Program-made: the position numbers and the translations under genes
Source: JAYQUR01 sp038133505
GTDB taxonomy: Bacteria > Pseudomonadota > Alphaproteobacteria > MPNO01 > UBA830
Length of the DNA: 38,321 nt
Reading direction: 5' to 3'
Assembly: GCA_038133505.1 (NCBI GenBank)
Contig: JAYPTI010000013.1
Location: 1-38,321 of the forward strand
Notes under the pieces: generated by a model
What the model was told of the DNA's origin: nothing
Seen by the model: the letters and a program-made list of their open reading frames with translations, nothing else
Databases searched by the model: none
Part shown: positions 17,294 through 25,009 of the stretch, piece by piece
Position numbering within the stretch: position 1 is the stretch's first letter
Layout of the letters: each line of letters starts with the position of its first letter

Positions 17294-18742
17294 ATGAGCA
17301 TCAAGATCCTAATGCCGGCGCTGTCGCCCACCATGACGGAGGGCAATCTCGCCAAGTGGCACGTCAAGGAAGGCGACCACGTCGCACCGGGCGACGTCAT
17401 CGCCGAGATCGAGACCGACAAGGCGACGATGGAGGTCGAGGCGGTCGACGAGGGCACGCTCGGCAAGATCCTCGTCGCCGAGGGCACCGAGGGCGTCGCG
17501 GTCAATCAGACGATCGGCGTTCTGCTCGAAGAGAGCGAGGACGCCTCCGCGATCGGCGACGCGACCTCTGCAACCGCTGCTCCCGCGCCGAAAGCCGAAG
17601 AGGCGCCGAAGGTCGAGGCGCCGGCGGCGCCTCCCGCTCAATCCGTGCCCGGGCCGTCCGGCGACGCCAAGGCGAGTCCGCTCGCGCGGCGCATCGCCGA
17701 ACAGCAGGGCGTCGATCTCGGGTCCGTCCAGGGGTCAGGTGCGCACGGCAAGATCGTTCGCGCCGACGTCGAGGCCGCGATGTCCGGCGGCGGCAAACCG
17801 GCCGGCGGCGCTGCTGTGAATATCGGCACCGACGGTGCGCTGCCCGTTTTCACGGACGGCAGCGGCAATCGCGTCCTTGCGAGCCCGCTTGCTCGCCGGA
17901 TGGCGGCGCAGGCGAATGTCGATCTTGGCGGCGTGACGGGCTCGGGCCCGGACGGCCGCGTGGTGAAGTCAGACGTCGAGGCGGCGATCGCGAAGGGAGC
18001 GGCAGCGCCGGCAACGGCGGCCGCAGCGCCAACCCCGGCCGCTGCCCCTGCGGCGGACGGCGGCGAGCTGGTCAAGCTGTCGACGATGCGCAAGGTCATC
18101 GCCAAGCGCATGGCGGAATCGAAGTCGCAGGTCCCGCATTTCTATCTGACGATGGACTGCGAGATCGACGAGTTGCTCAAGGTCCGCAAGGCTCTCAACG
18201 ACGCGCACGAGGACGTGAAGATCTCGGTCAACGACTTCGTCATCCGGGCCTGTGCGCTTGCGCTGATGGAAGTGCCTGCGGCGAACGTCGCCTACGAGAA
18301 CGAAAACGAAATCCGGCAGTTCTCGACCGCCGACATTTCGGTCGCGGTCGCGATCCCCGGCGGGCTGATCACGCCCATTGTCCGCGGCGCGGAGAAGAAG
18401 GGGCTCAAGCAGATCTCGGCCGACATGAAGGACCTGGCGACCCGAGCCCGCGACGGCAAGTTGATGCCGGAGGAATACCAGGGCGGATCGTTCTCGATCT
18501 CGAACCTCGGCATGTTCGGCGTGAAGCAGTTCGATGCCGTCATCAACCCGCCGCAGGCCTGCATCCTCGCGGTCGGCGCGGGCGAGCAGCGCCCGGTGGT
18601 GAAGAACGGCGAAATCGTCCCGGCGACGGTGATGTGCACCACGCTCTCGGTAGATCACCGGGTCGTGGACGGCGCGATCGGGGCGGAACTGCTCGCCGCG
18701 ATCAAGCGCTACGTCGAATATCCGCCGTCGATGCTGCTGTAA
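17294..18742 (+). CDS. pdhC: Dihydrolipoamide acetyltransferase (PDH E2) with two E3-binding domains
   Basis: 482 residues. ATG 17294 is chosen because it gives the lipoyl N-terminus MSIKILMPALSPTM; a longer frame from 17150 only overlaps pdhB. Domains: lipoyl 1-80 (Lys43); linker; a peripheral subunit-binding domain at 127-163 (ASPLARRIAEQQGVDL); a second one at 196-232 (ASPLARRMAAQANVDL); a second Ala/Pro linker; catalytic core about 258-482 with the active-site motif DHRVVDG (His455, Asp459). It moves the acetyl group from lipoate to CoA and forms the core of the complex. Most E2 chains have one binding domain; the two here share 24 of 37 residues. The gene begins 16 bases after pdhB. Confidence 0.96.
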   Translation: MSIKILMPALSPTMTEGNLAKWHVKEGDHVAPGDVIAEIETDKATMEVEAVDEGTLGKILVAEGTEGVAVNQTIGVLLEESEDASAIGDATSATAAPAPKAEEAPKVEAPAAPPAQSVPGPSGDAKASPLARRIAEQQGVDLGSVQGSGAHGKIVRADVEAAMSGGGKPAGGAAVNIGTDGALPVFTDGSGNRVLASPLARRMAAQANVDLGGVTGSGPDGRVVKSDVEAAIAKGAAAPATAAAAPTPAAAPAADGGELVKLSTMRKVIAKRMAESKSQVPHFYLTMDCEIDELLKVRKALNDAHEDVKISVNDFVIRACALALMEVPAANVAYENENEIRQFSTADISVAVAIPGGLITPIVRGAEKKGLKQISADMKDLATRARDGKLMPEEYQGGSFSISNLGMFGVKQFDAVINPPQACILAVGAGEQRPVVKNGEIVPATVMCTTLSVDHRVVDGAIGAELLAAIKRYVEYPPSMLL

Positions 18743-18754
18743 CCGGAGAAGAAG

Positions 18755-20155
18755 ATGGCTGACACGAAATACGATGTGATCGTCGTGGGCGGCGGTCCGG
18801 GCGGCTACGTCGCTGCGATCCGGGCCGCGCAGCTCGGCATGAAGGCGGCGGTCGTCGAGCGCGAGCATCTCGGCGGCATCTGCCTCAACTGGGGCTGTAT
18901 CCCGACTAAGGCGCTGCTGCGCTCGTCCGAGATCAAGCACCTGATCGACCACGCCGAGGCCTTCGGTCTCAAGGTCGGCGACGTCTCGTTCGACGTGGCG
19001 AAGATCGTCGAGCGGTCGCGCGGCGTCGCCAAGCAGCTCAATCAGGGCGTCGGCCATCTTCTGAAGAAGAACAAGGTCGACGTGATCATGGGCTCGGGCA
19101 AGCTCGCCGGCGGCGGCAAGCTCGCGGTTGCGGACGGCGACGGCAAGACGTCGGAACTGTCCGCAGATCACATCATCCTCGCGACCGGCGCGCGGGCGCG
19201 GACGCTCCCGGGGCTGGAACCCGACGGCAAGCTGATCTGGACCTACAAGGAAGCGATGGTCCCGGACACGATGCCGAAGTCGCTGCTGGTCATCGGCTCG
19301 GGCGCGATCGGGATCGAGTTCGCGAGCTTCTATAACGATCTCGGCGCGGACGTGACGGTCGTCGAGGTGATGGACCGCATCCTGCCGGTCGAGGACGAGG
19401 AGATTTCCGGCATCGCGCGGAAGGCGTTCGAGAAGCAGGGGATGACGATCCACACCGGCGCCAAGGTCAACGGTCTGGAGACCGGGTCGAACAACGTGAC
19501 CGCCAGCATCGAGATGGCGGACGGCAAGGCCGAGAAGATTACCGTCGACCGCGTCATTCTCGCGGTGGGCATCACCGGCAATGTCGAGGATATCGGTCTC
19601 GAGGGCACCAAGGTCGAGGTCGACCGCGGCCACGTCGTCATCAACGAATGGATGGAGACTGCGGAGCCCGGCGTCTACGCCATCGGCGATCTCGCCGGCC
19701 CGCCCTGGCTCGCGCACAAGGCGAGCCATGAGGGCGTCATCTGCGTCGAGAAGATCGCGGGCGAGAAGACCCATCCGCTCAATACCGGCAATATTCCAGG
19801 CTGTACCTACTGCCGCCCGCAGGTCGCGTCAGTGGGCCTGACCGAGGCGAAAGCCAAGGAACAGGGCCACGAGGTGAAGGTCGGCCGCTTCCCGTTCATC
19901 GGCAACGGCAAGGCGATCGCGCTCGGCGATAGCGAAGGGTTAATAAAAACCGTGTTTGATGCGAAGACGGGCGAACTGCTGGGGGCCCACATGATCGGCG
20001 CGGAAGTGACCGAGCTGATCCAGGGGTACGTGGTCGCGCGCACGCTGGAAACCACTGAAGCCGAGCTGATGGAAAACATCTTCCCGCATCCGACCCTGTC
20101 AGAAATGATGCACGAGTCGGTGCTTGACGCTTACGGCAGGGCTGTCCATTTCTGA
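18755..20155 (+). CDS. lpdA: Dihydrolipoamide dehydrogenase (E3)
   Basis: 466 residues, normal E3 length. The FAD-binding GGGPGG is at residues 12-17, the redox disulfide Cys43-Cys48 in GGICLNWGCIP, the NAD-binding GSGAIGIEF in the middle, and the C-terminal active-site pair in HPTLSEMMHE. E3 reoxidises dihydrolipoamide and reduces NAD+. Lying 12 bases after pdhC behind a GGAG site, it is the dedicated E3 of the PDH complex, though it may also serve 2-oxoglutarate dehydrogenase. It is followed after 4 bases by lipA. Confidence 0.98.
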   Translation: MADTKYDVIVVGGGPGGYVAAIRAAQLGMKAAVVEREHLGGICLNWGCIPTKALLRSSEIKHLIDHAEAFGLKVGDVSFDVAKIVERSRGVAKQLNQGVGHLLKKNKVDVIMGSGKLAGGGKLAVADGDGKTSELSADHIILATGARARTLPGLEPDGKLIWTYKEAMVPDTMPKSLLVIGSGAIGIEFASFYNDLGADVTVVEVMDRILPVEDEEISGIARKAFEKQGMTIHTGAKVNGLETGSNNVTASIEMADGKAEKITVDRVILAVGITGNVEDIGLEGTKVEVDRGHVVINEWMETAEPGVYAIGDLAGPPWLAHKASHEGVICVEKIAGEKTHPLNTGNIPGCTYCRPQVASVGLTEAKAKEQGHEVKVGRFPFIGNGKAIALGDSEGLIKTVFDAKTGELLGAHMIGAEVTELIQGYVVARTLETTEAELMENIFPHPTLSEMMHESVLDAYGRAVHF

Positions 20156-20159
20156 GACC

Positions 20160-21110
20160 ATGACCGTTTCCGCCGAAAATCCCCGTCCGCGCCACCCCGA
20201 GAAGGCGCACCGGCCGGACAATCCGATCCAGCGCAAGCCGCCGTGGATTCGGGTGAAGGCGCCGACGTCGCCGGTCTACCAGGAAACGCGCGAGCTGATG
20301 CGGAAGCTCGACCTGCATACGGTCTGCGAGGAAGCGGCGTGTCCCAATATCGGCGAATGCTGGGCGCAGAAGCACGCGACCATGATGATCATGGGCGGCA
20401 TCTGCACGCGCGCCTGCGCCTTCTGCAACATCGCGACCGGCATGCCGAACCCGCTCGATGCGCTCGAGCCCGAGCATGTAGCCGTGGCGGTGGCGGAACT
20501 CGGCCTGAACCACGTGGTGATCACCTCGGTCGACCGCGACGATCTCGACGACGGCGGCGCGGAGCATTTCGCGCTGACCATCGGGCGCATACGCGAGACG
20601 TCGCCCGGCACCACCATCGAAATCCTCACCCCCGACTTCCAGAAGAAGGCCGGGGCGGTCGAGACGGTCGTCGCGGCGAAGCCCGACGTGTTCAACCACA
20701 ATCTGGAGACGGTGCCGCGGCTCTACGCGTCGGTGCGCCCGGGCGCGCGCTATTTCCATTCGCTGCGGCTGCTGTCCGATGTGAAGCGGATCGACCCGTC
20801 GATCTTCACCAAGTCCGGGCTGATGGTCGGGCTCGGCGAGAGCAAGGAAGAGGTGCTTCAGGTCATGGACGACCTGCGCGCCGCGGACGTGGATTTCCTC
20901 ACCATCGGCCAGTATCTGCAGCCGACCGTGAAGCATCACGCGATCGACCGGTTCGTCACGCCCGACGAGTTCGAGGCATACAAGAAGGCGGCCTACGGCA
21001 AGGGCTTCCTGATGGTGTCGTCGTCGCCGCTGACGCGGTCCTCCTATCACGCCGACAGCGACTTCGCCGAGATGCGCGCGGCGCGCGAGGCCAAGCTCGC
21101 CACAGGGTGA
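20160..21110 (+). CDS. lipA: Lipoyl synthase LipA
   Basis: 316 residues from ATG 20160, 4 bases after the lpd stop; an upstream in-frame start at 20124 lies inside lpd and is rejected. Both iron-sulfur sites are intact: Cys56, Cys61 and Cys67 in CEEAACPNIGEC for the auxiliary cluster, and the radical-SAM triad Cys82, Cys86 and Cys89 in CTRACAFC. It inserts two sulfur atoms into octanoyl chains on E2-type lipoyl domains. Its placement at the end of the pdh operon couples cofactor synthesis with the lipoyl proteins encoded upstream. lipB is not in the window. Confidence 0.98.
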   Translation: MTVSAENPRPRHPEKAHRPDNPIQRKPPWIRVKAPTSPVYQETRELMRKLDLHTVCEEAACPNIGECWAQKHATMMIMGGICTRACAFCNIATGMPNPLDALEPEHVAVAVAELGLNHVVITSVDRDDLDDGGAEHFALTIGRIRETSPGTTIEILTPDFQKKAGAVETVVAAKPDVFNHNLETVPRLYASVRPGARYFHSLRLLSDVKRIDPSIFTKSGLMVGLGESKEEVLQVMDDLRAADVDFLTIGQYLQPTVKHHAIDRFVTPDEFEAYKKAAYGKGFLMVSSSPLTRSSYHADSDFAEMRAAREAKLATG

Positions 21111-21125
21111 GAAACCGACGTCCCG

Positions 21126-21560
21126 ATGCCGACGCATAGCGAACGGCGCTTCTTGCCGCATACCCCCGAACAGCTCTACGACCTCGTCGCCGATGTCGAG
21201 GATTACCCGAATTTCCTGCCGTGGTGCGTCGCGCTGCGCGTGACCAGCCGGACGGAGATGGAAATCCGGGCCGACATGGTCGTCGGCTTCAAGATGCTGC
21301 GCGAGAAGTTCACCTCGCGCGTGACGCTGACGCCCAAGACGCAGATCGACGTCGCCTATCTCGACGGCCCGTTCAGCTATCTAGAAAACCGGTGGAGGTT
21401 CCTCCCGGCCGACGGCGGCTGCGAGATCGATTTCTTCATCGACTTCGAGTTCCGCTCGCGCCTGCTCAGGAAGGTAATGGAGCCGCTGTTCGGCGAAGCG
21501 GTGCGCCGCATGGTCCGCGCGTTCGAGAAACGCGCCGACGCACGCTACGCCCGGAACTAG
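21126..21560 (+). CDS. COQ10/RatA-like START-domain protein (ubiquinone-binding)
   Basis: 144 residues forming a single START/polyketide-cyclase-like domain. It begins MPTHSERRFLPHTPEQLYDLVADVEDYPNFLPWC, a family signature, and ends with the amphipathic helix FGEAVRRMVRAFEKRA. Relatives are mitochondrial COQ10, which binds ubiquinone for respiration, and E. coli RatA, described as a ribosome-association toxin. In alphaproteobacteria the gene usually follows lipA, and a coenzyme Q role is the likelier reading. It lies 15 bases after lipA and converges on the next gene with only 3 bases between stop codons. Confidence 0.88.
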   Translation: MPTHSERRFLPHTPEQLYDLVADVEDYPNFLPWCVALRVTSRTEMEIRADMVVGFKMLREKFTSRVTLTPKTQIDVAYLDGPFSYLENRWRFLPADGGCEIDFFIDFEFRSRLLRKVMEPLFGEAVRRMVRAFEKRADARYARN

Positions 21561-21563
21561 ATC

Positions 21564-22364
21564 TCAGAAATAGACGCGAGCCTCGATCCGGTCGGTCGCA
21601 TCGCGCGGCGCCGGATCGTCGACCCGCGCCGCGCCCGCCATGGCGAGAACGGCATCGAGCGCATCGCCGCCCGCATTGTCGAGAATATCGGACCGCAACT
21701 TGCCGCGCACCGGCGCGACGATCCCGCGGCGGGCAAGCGTCATGAGGATGGTCGCGCGCGACTGGCTGAGGTCTTCTCCTCGTCCCTTGTAGGGAACGTA
21801 GAGCCCTTCGCGCTTCAGTAGCGACGCCGGGCAGATTTCCGCGATGACGGGTCTGCCCGGGGCGATCTCCTGCATCGGGACGACGCGCGCCCGGTCGTCG
21901 CGTACCAGCGGGTGCAGCAAGCAGGCGATCCCCGACCATGTCTGACGGTAAAGACGGAGGTTGTAGGCGCACCACGGTACCTTCGCTTCGGTATCGGTGC
22001 GCCGTTTCAGCTCTTTGCCGCCGGTGCGCGCGCGCATCGATGCGCGGAATTCTTCGGGGTCAGGATAGGCGGCGGGGAAGCCGTCGACGAAGGCGGACCA
22101 CGTGCGCTGTTGGATCAAGGAACGTGGCAGGGCGAAGGGAAAATCGAAGCCGGCGAGACAGTCGCCGAGGCCTGCAACGTACTCGACCAGCGCCGGCAAC
22201 GCTGCCTCGAAGGCCGGTCCGCCGCACGGGAGGGCGTCGCCGCGCGTCAGGCGTTCCACGATCACGCCGTCGTCGGAACGCCGGCCTTCCGCGACCCAGA
22301 TCGCCTTGCCGGCCGCGCGCGCGCCGGAGAAGTCGACCCCGGCGAGCCGCGTCGGCAGGCTCAT
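21564..22364 (-). CDS. DUF429-family predicted RNase H-fold protein
   Basis: 266 residues from ATG 22364, which overlaps the cinA stop codon by 4 bases (ATGA); a longer frame to 22481 lies inside cinA and is rejected. The N-terminus LAGVDFSGARAAGKAIWVAEG has the acidic first-strand motif of the DUF429 family, and FDFPFALPRSL and CPASLLKREG are further conserved blocks. C-terminal GGDALDAVLAM resembles the last acidic motif of RNase H folds. The family is predicted to be nuclease-like but without an established function. Coupling to cinA suggests co-expression. Confidence 0.8.
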   Translation of the reverse strand: MSLPTRLAGVDFSGARAAGKAIWVAEGRRSDDGVIVERLTRGDALPCGGPAFEAALPALVEYVAGLGDCLAGFDFPFALPRSLIQQRTWSAFVDGFPAAYPDPEEFRASMRARTGGKELKRRTDTEAKVPWCAYNLRLYRQTWSGIACLLHPLVRDDRARVVPMQEIAPGRPVIAEICPASLLKREGLYVPYKGRGEDLSQSRATILMTLARRGIVAPVRGKLRSDILDNAGGDALDAVLAMAGAARVDDPAPRDATDRIEARVYF

Positions 22365-22840
22365 GCCAGCCGTTCGATCATCTCGAACGCCTTGAGGACC
22401 GACGCGCGGCGCACGGCGGCCCGGTCGCCGTCGAAGCGGCATTCCTCGTGGATCGTCTCGCCGCCCTTGCGCGTGGCGCAAATATGGACGAGCCCGGCGG
22501 GCTTGTTCTCGCTCTGGCCGGGACCTGCGACGCCCGTGATGCCCACGGCGATGTCGGCGCGGGAGTGCGTGAGCCCGCCGGCGGCCATCGCGCGGGCGAC
22601 CTCCTCGCTGACGGCGCCGACCTTTGGAAACAGCTCCATCGGCACGCCGACCAGCTCGTTCTTCGCCTCGTTGGTGTAGGTGACGAAGCCGCGCTCGACG
22701 ACGTCGGACGATCCAGCGATTTCGGTCAGCGCCGCCGCGACCATGCCGCCCGTACAGGATTCGACCGTCGCGACCGTCAGTTTCGCCTTGCGGCAGGTCT
22801 CCAGCACCTCGGCGGCGCGTCGGCGGAGTTCTTCGTCCAT
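22361..22840 (-). CDS. CinA C-terminal domain protein, nicotinamide-nucleotide amidase (PncC)
   Basis: 159 residues, consisting of the CinA C-terminal domain alone without the N-terminal molybdopterin-binding-like domain. The motifs TVATVESCTGGMVAAALTE and GVAGPGQ, and an Ala/Gly-rich AVGITGVAGPG strand, are typical. Such stand-alone proteins hydrolyse nicotinamide mononucleotide to nicotinate mononucleotide in NAD salvage. It starts 10 bases after ispDF and overlaps the DUF429 gene by 4 bases, so the three minus-strand genes form an operon. Confidence 0.94.
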   Translation of the reverse strand: MDEELRRRAAEVLETCRKAKLTVATVESCTGGMVAAALTEIAGSSDVVERGFVTYTNEAKNELVGVPMELFPKVGAVSEEVARAMAAGGLTHSRADIAVGITGVAGPGQSENKPAGLVHICATRKGGETIHEECRFDGDRAAVRRASVLKAFEMIERLA

Positions 22841-22850
22841 CTTTCGTCCC

Positions 22851-24008
22851 TCAGGGGAGGCGAACTGCCGCGGTCGCCTGCGCCGCGATCCCTTCGCCGC
22901 GGCCGGTGAAGCCGAGCCTTTCGGTGGTCGTCGCCTTGACCGCGATCCGTCCGACGTCGATTTGCAGGATATCGGCCAGTGATTGCCGCATCGCGTCCCG
23001 GTGCGGTCCTATTTTCGGTTCCTCGCAGACGATCGTCAGGTCGACATTCGAGATCGACCCGGCCCGGCTGGCGACCAGCTTCGCGACATGCTCCAGGAAC
23101 ACGCGCGACGGCGCGCCCCTCCACTGCGGATCGGACGGCGGGAAATGGCTGCCGATATCGCCCTCGGCGAGGGCGCCGAGCAGCGCGTCGGTGACCGCGT
23201 GCATGGCGACGTCGGCATCCGAATGGCCTTCGAGCCCGCGGTCGTGCGCGATCTCCACGCCGCACAGAACGACGCGGTCGCCATCCCCGAAGGCATGGAC
23301 GTCGAAGCCGTTTCCGATCCGCGTCTCGCCGCTCATCGCATCCGCCATCCGTCGGGCCCGCTCCAGATCCGCGGGCGTGGTGATCTTGAAGTTGTCCTCG
23401 TTTCCCTCCACCAGCGCAACCGCGATGCCGGCAGCTTCGGCGACCGCGGTATCGTCGGTGTATTCGGCGCCTGCTGCGGCGCGGTGTGCGCGCAAAATCG
23501 CCTCGAATCGGAAGCCCTGCGGCGTCTGCGCCCGCCAGAGCCCGTCGCGCGCCACCGTCTCGCCGACGACGGCCGGGGAGCCGGCCCCGCGCTTCAGCGT
23601 ATCCGACACGGGCAGGGCGGGAAGGGCGGCCTCGTGGGTTGTCAGCGCCGCCAGAACCCTGTCGATGGTATCGCGGTCGACGAACGGGCGGGCGGCATCG
23701 TGGATAAGCACTGTATCCGGCGCGGCGCCGGCAAGGGCCTCGAGCCCCTTCAGGGCGGATTGCTGCCGGTTTGCGCCCCCGACCGTGGGCGAACGCAGTC
23801 CGAGGCCGGATACGGCGGTATCGTAGGCCGGCCGGTCGTCGGGTCCGATGACGACGCGAATGTCGTCGATAGCGGGATGTGCGCGGAACGCGTCGATCGT
23901 CCGCCGGAGGACCGGCGTTCCCGACAGATCGAGATACTGCTTCGGCATCTCCGTGCCCATCCGGGCGCCGGTCCCGCCGGCCAGAATCAGTACGGCGCAG
24001 CCGCCCAT
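22851..24008 (-). CDS. ispDF: Bifunctional IspD/IspF isoprenoid synthesis enzyme
   Basis: 385 residues, a fusion of two MEP-pathway enzymes. Residues 1-225 are IspD (MEP cytidylyltransferase) with the CTP-binding LILAGGTGARMG and HDAARPFV motifs. Residues 229-385 are IspF (MEcPP synthase), with zinc ligands Asp236, His238 and His270 and the ATTTERLGF tail. Fused IspDF is typical of alphaproteobacteria. ATG 24008 is chosen because a GAGGAG site sits 9 bases upstream; an in-frame TTG at 24017 directly abuts that site and is unlikely. The catalytic step between the two, IspE, is encoded elsewhere. Confidence 0.96.
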   Translation of the reverse strand: MGGCAVLILAGGTGARMGTEMPKQYLDLSGTPVLRRTIDAFRAHPAIDDIRVVIGPDDRPAYDTAVSGLGLRSPTVGGANRQQSALKGLEALAGAAPDTVLIHDAARPFVDRDTIDRVLAALTTHEAALPALPVSDTLKRGAGSPAVVGETVARDGLWRAQTPQGFRFEAILRAHRAAAGAEYTDDTAVAEAAGIAVALVEGNEDNFKITTPADLERARRMADAMSGETRIGNGFDVHAFGDGDRVVLCGVEIAHDRGLEGHSDADVAMHAVTDALLGALAEGDIGSHFPPSDPQWRGAPSRVFLEHVAKLVASRAGSISNVDLTIVCEEPKIGPHRDAMRQSLADILQIDVGRIAVKATTTERLGFTGRGEGIAAQATAAVRLP

Positions 24009-24130
24009 GAAATTCAACTCCTCGCGGCGGCACGTTAGGCGAATCCGCGGCTTCCGCCAATATCGCGCATTCGGGCGTTACGCCGGAAAGCGGGGACCCG
24101 CGGACGGTCGGGATGGTATGATGGGCAATC

Positions 24131-24931
24131 ATGGCCGGTCTCACCACCCTTTCGATTTCGGCGCTTGCGGCGCTGCTGCCCGCAGCCTTGCTGCCCTATC
24201 GGCGCGGTGCCGACCGCGATGTTGCTTTCTGGCTGCTGCTGGCCGTCGCGGTCGCCGGGCCGCTGGTCCTTGTCTGGCAGGAGTTCGCGCCGGGCTGGCG
24301 GACGGGTCTTGCCGCCGCATTGTGGATCACGGTTGCGGCGAGCCTCGTCCTGTTTGCGATCCTGTCGGCTGCGATGCGGGAAGCATGGCGGCTGTCCCCG
24401 TTGTTGCTGCCCTATCTGTTCGTCGTGGGCTGCCTGGCGACTGTCTGGCTGCACCAGCCCGCGCACGCCGTGCTCGTCGACGGGCCGTCGGCCTGGGTCC
24501 GGTTCCATATCGCGGTTTCCGTCGCGACATACGCGTTCCTGACGATCGGCGCGATCGCGGGCTTCGCGGTCGTCCTGCAGGAACGCGCGCTCAAGAACAA
24601 GCGGCCGACGGCACTGACGCGGATGCTGCCGTCGGTGGCGGATGCCGAGTTCATGCAGGTCAGGCTTCTTGTTGCCGGCGCGATCATCCTTGGATGCGAC
24701 CTTCTGAGCGGTATCGGCGCCCAGTACGTCGTTTCCGGGGCCTATATCGAGTTCAATCACAAGGTCGCGTTTTCACTGCTGACCTTCGGGGTGATCGTCG
24801 CGCTTTTGCTGGTTCACGTCCTGACCGGGATGCGTGGACGGAGGGTCGCGCGGCTCGTCCTCGTGGCCTATCTGTTCATAACGCTTGCCTATCCCGGCGT
24901 TAAATTCGTGACGGACGTTATTCTGACCTGA
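24131..24931 (+). CDS. CcsA/YpjD-like cytochrome c assembly family membrane protein
   Basis: 266 residues with about eight hydrophobic segments. Two histidines sit in the expected places: one in VRFHIAVSVATYAFLTIG and one in EFNHKVAFSLLTFG. The C-terminus GRRVARLVLVAYLFITLAYPGVKF matches the YpjD/CcsA subgroup. The tryptophan-rich haem-handling motif of true CcsA/CcmC is not evident, so a role in cytochrome c maturation is a family-level guess. The gene stands alone between ispDF (divergent) and dusB. A TATGAT element at 24117-24122 would put transcription almost at the start codon. Confidence 0.8.
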   Translation: MAGLTTLSISALAALLPAALLPYRRGADRDVAFWLLLAVAVAGPLVLVWQEFAPGWRTGLAAALWITVAASLVLFAILSAAMREAWRLSPLLLPYLFVVGCLATVWLHQPAHAVLVDGPSAWVRFHIAVSVATYAFLTIGAIAGFAVVLQERALKNKRPTALTRMLPSVADAEFMQVRLLVAGAIILGCDLLSGIGAQYVVSGAYIEFNHKVAFSLLTFGVIVALLLVHVLTGMRGRRVARLVLVAYLFITLAYPGVKFVTDVILT

Positions 24932-24942
24932 ATTTTGATTTA

Positions 24943-24971
24943 TTGCTTTTTGTGCGGTGCAGCATTATATT
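24943..24971 (+). promoter_or_regulatory. Probable dusB-ntrBC promoter
   Basis: TTGCTT (24943-24948) and TATATT (24966-24971) are spaced by 17 bases in an AT-rich gap. A GGTGCA word (24956-24961), the half-site of NtrC operators, lies between them, so NtrC could repress this operon as reported for dusB-ntrBC operons elsewhere. The promoter is a fair match; the NtrC site is only half. Confidence 0.45.
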
Positions 24972-24972
24972 T

Positions 24973-24991
24973 GCCTGCTAATTAGTCAGGC
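24973..24991. repeat. Inverted repeat in the dusB leader
   Basis: GCCTG (24973-24977) and CAGGC (24987-24991) flank CTAATTAGT, which contains the 8-base palindrome CTAATTAG. It lies directly after the predicted -10 element, so it could be an operator or a leader hairpin. No regulator is assigned. Confidence 0.5.
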
Positions 24992-25009
24992 GAATAGATT
25001 GCCTAATAA

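Noticed and set aside
15706..17505. Long minus-strand frame opposite pdhB
   Set aside because: Shadow of a conserved gene; repeated Asp/Arg/Leu composition and no ribosome-binding site.
21126..21560. RatA-type toxin of a toxin-antitoxin system
   Set aside because: The protein belongs to the COQ10/RatA family, but no antitoxin-like partner is adjacent and the lipA neighbourhood is the standard one for the ubiquinone-binding member.
24950..24980. Sigma-54 promoter before dusB
   Set aside because: GG and GC elements exist but are 15 bases apart instead of the required 10, whereas a sigma-70-type promoter fits.
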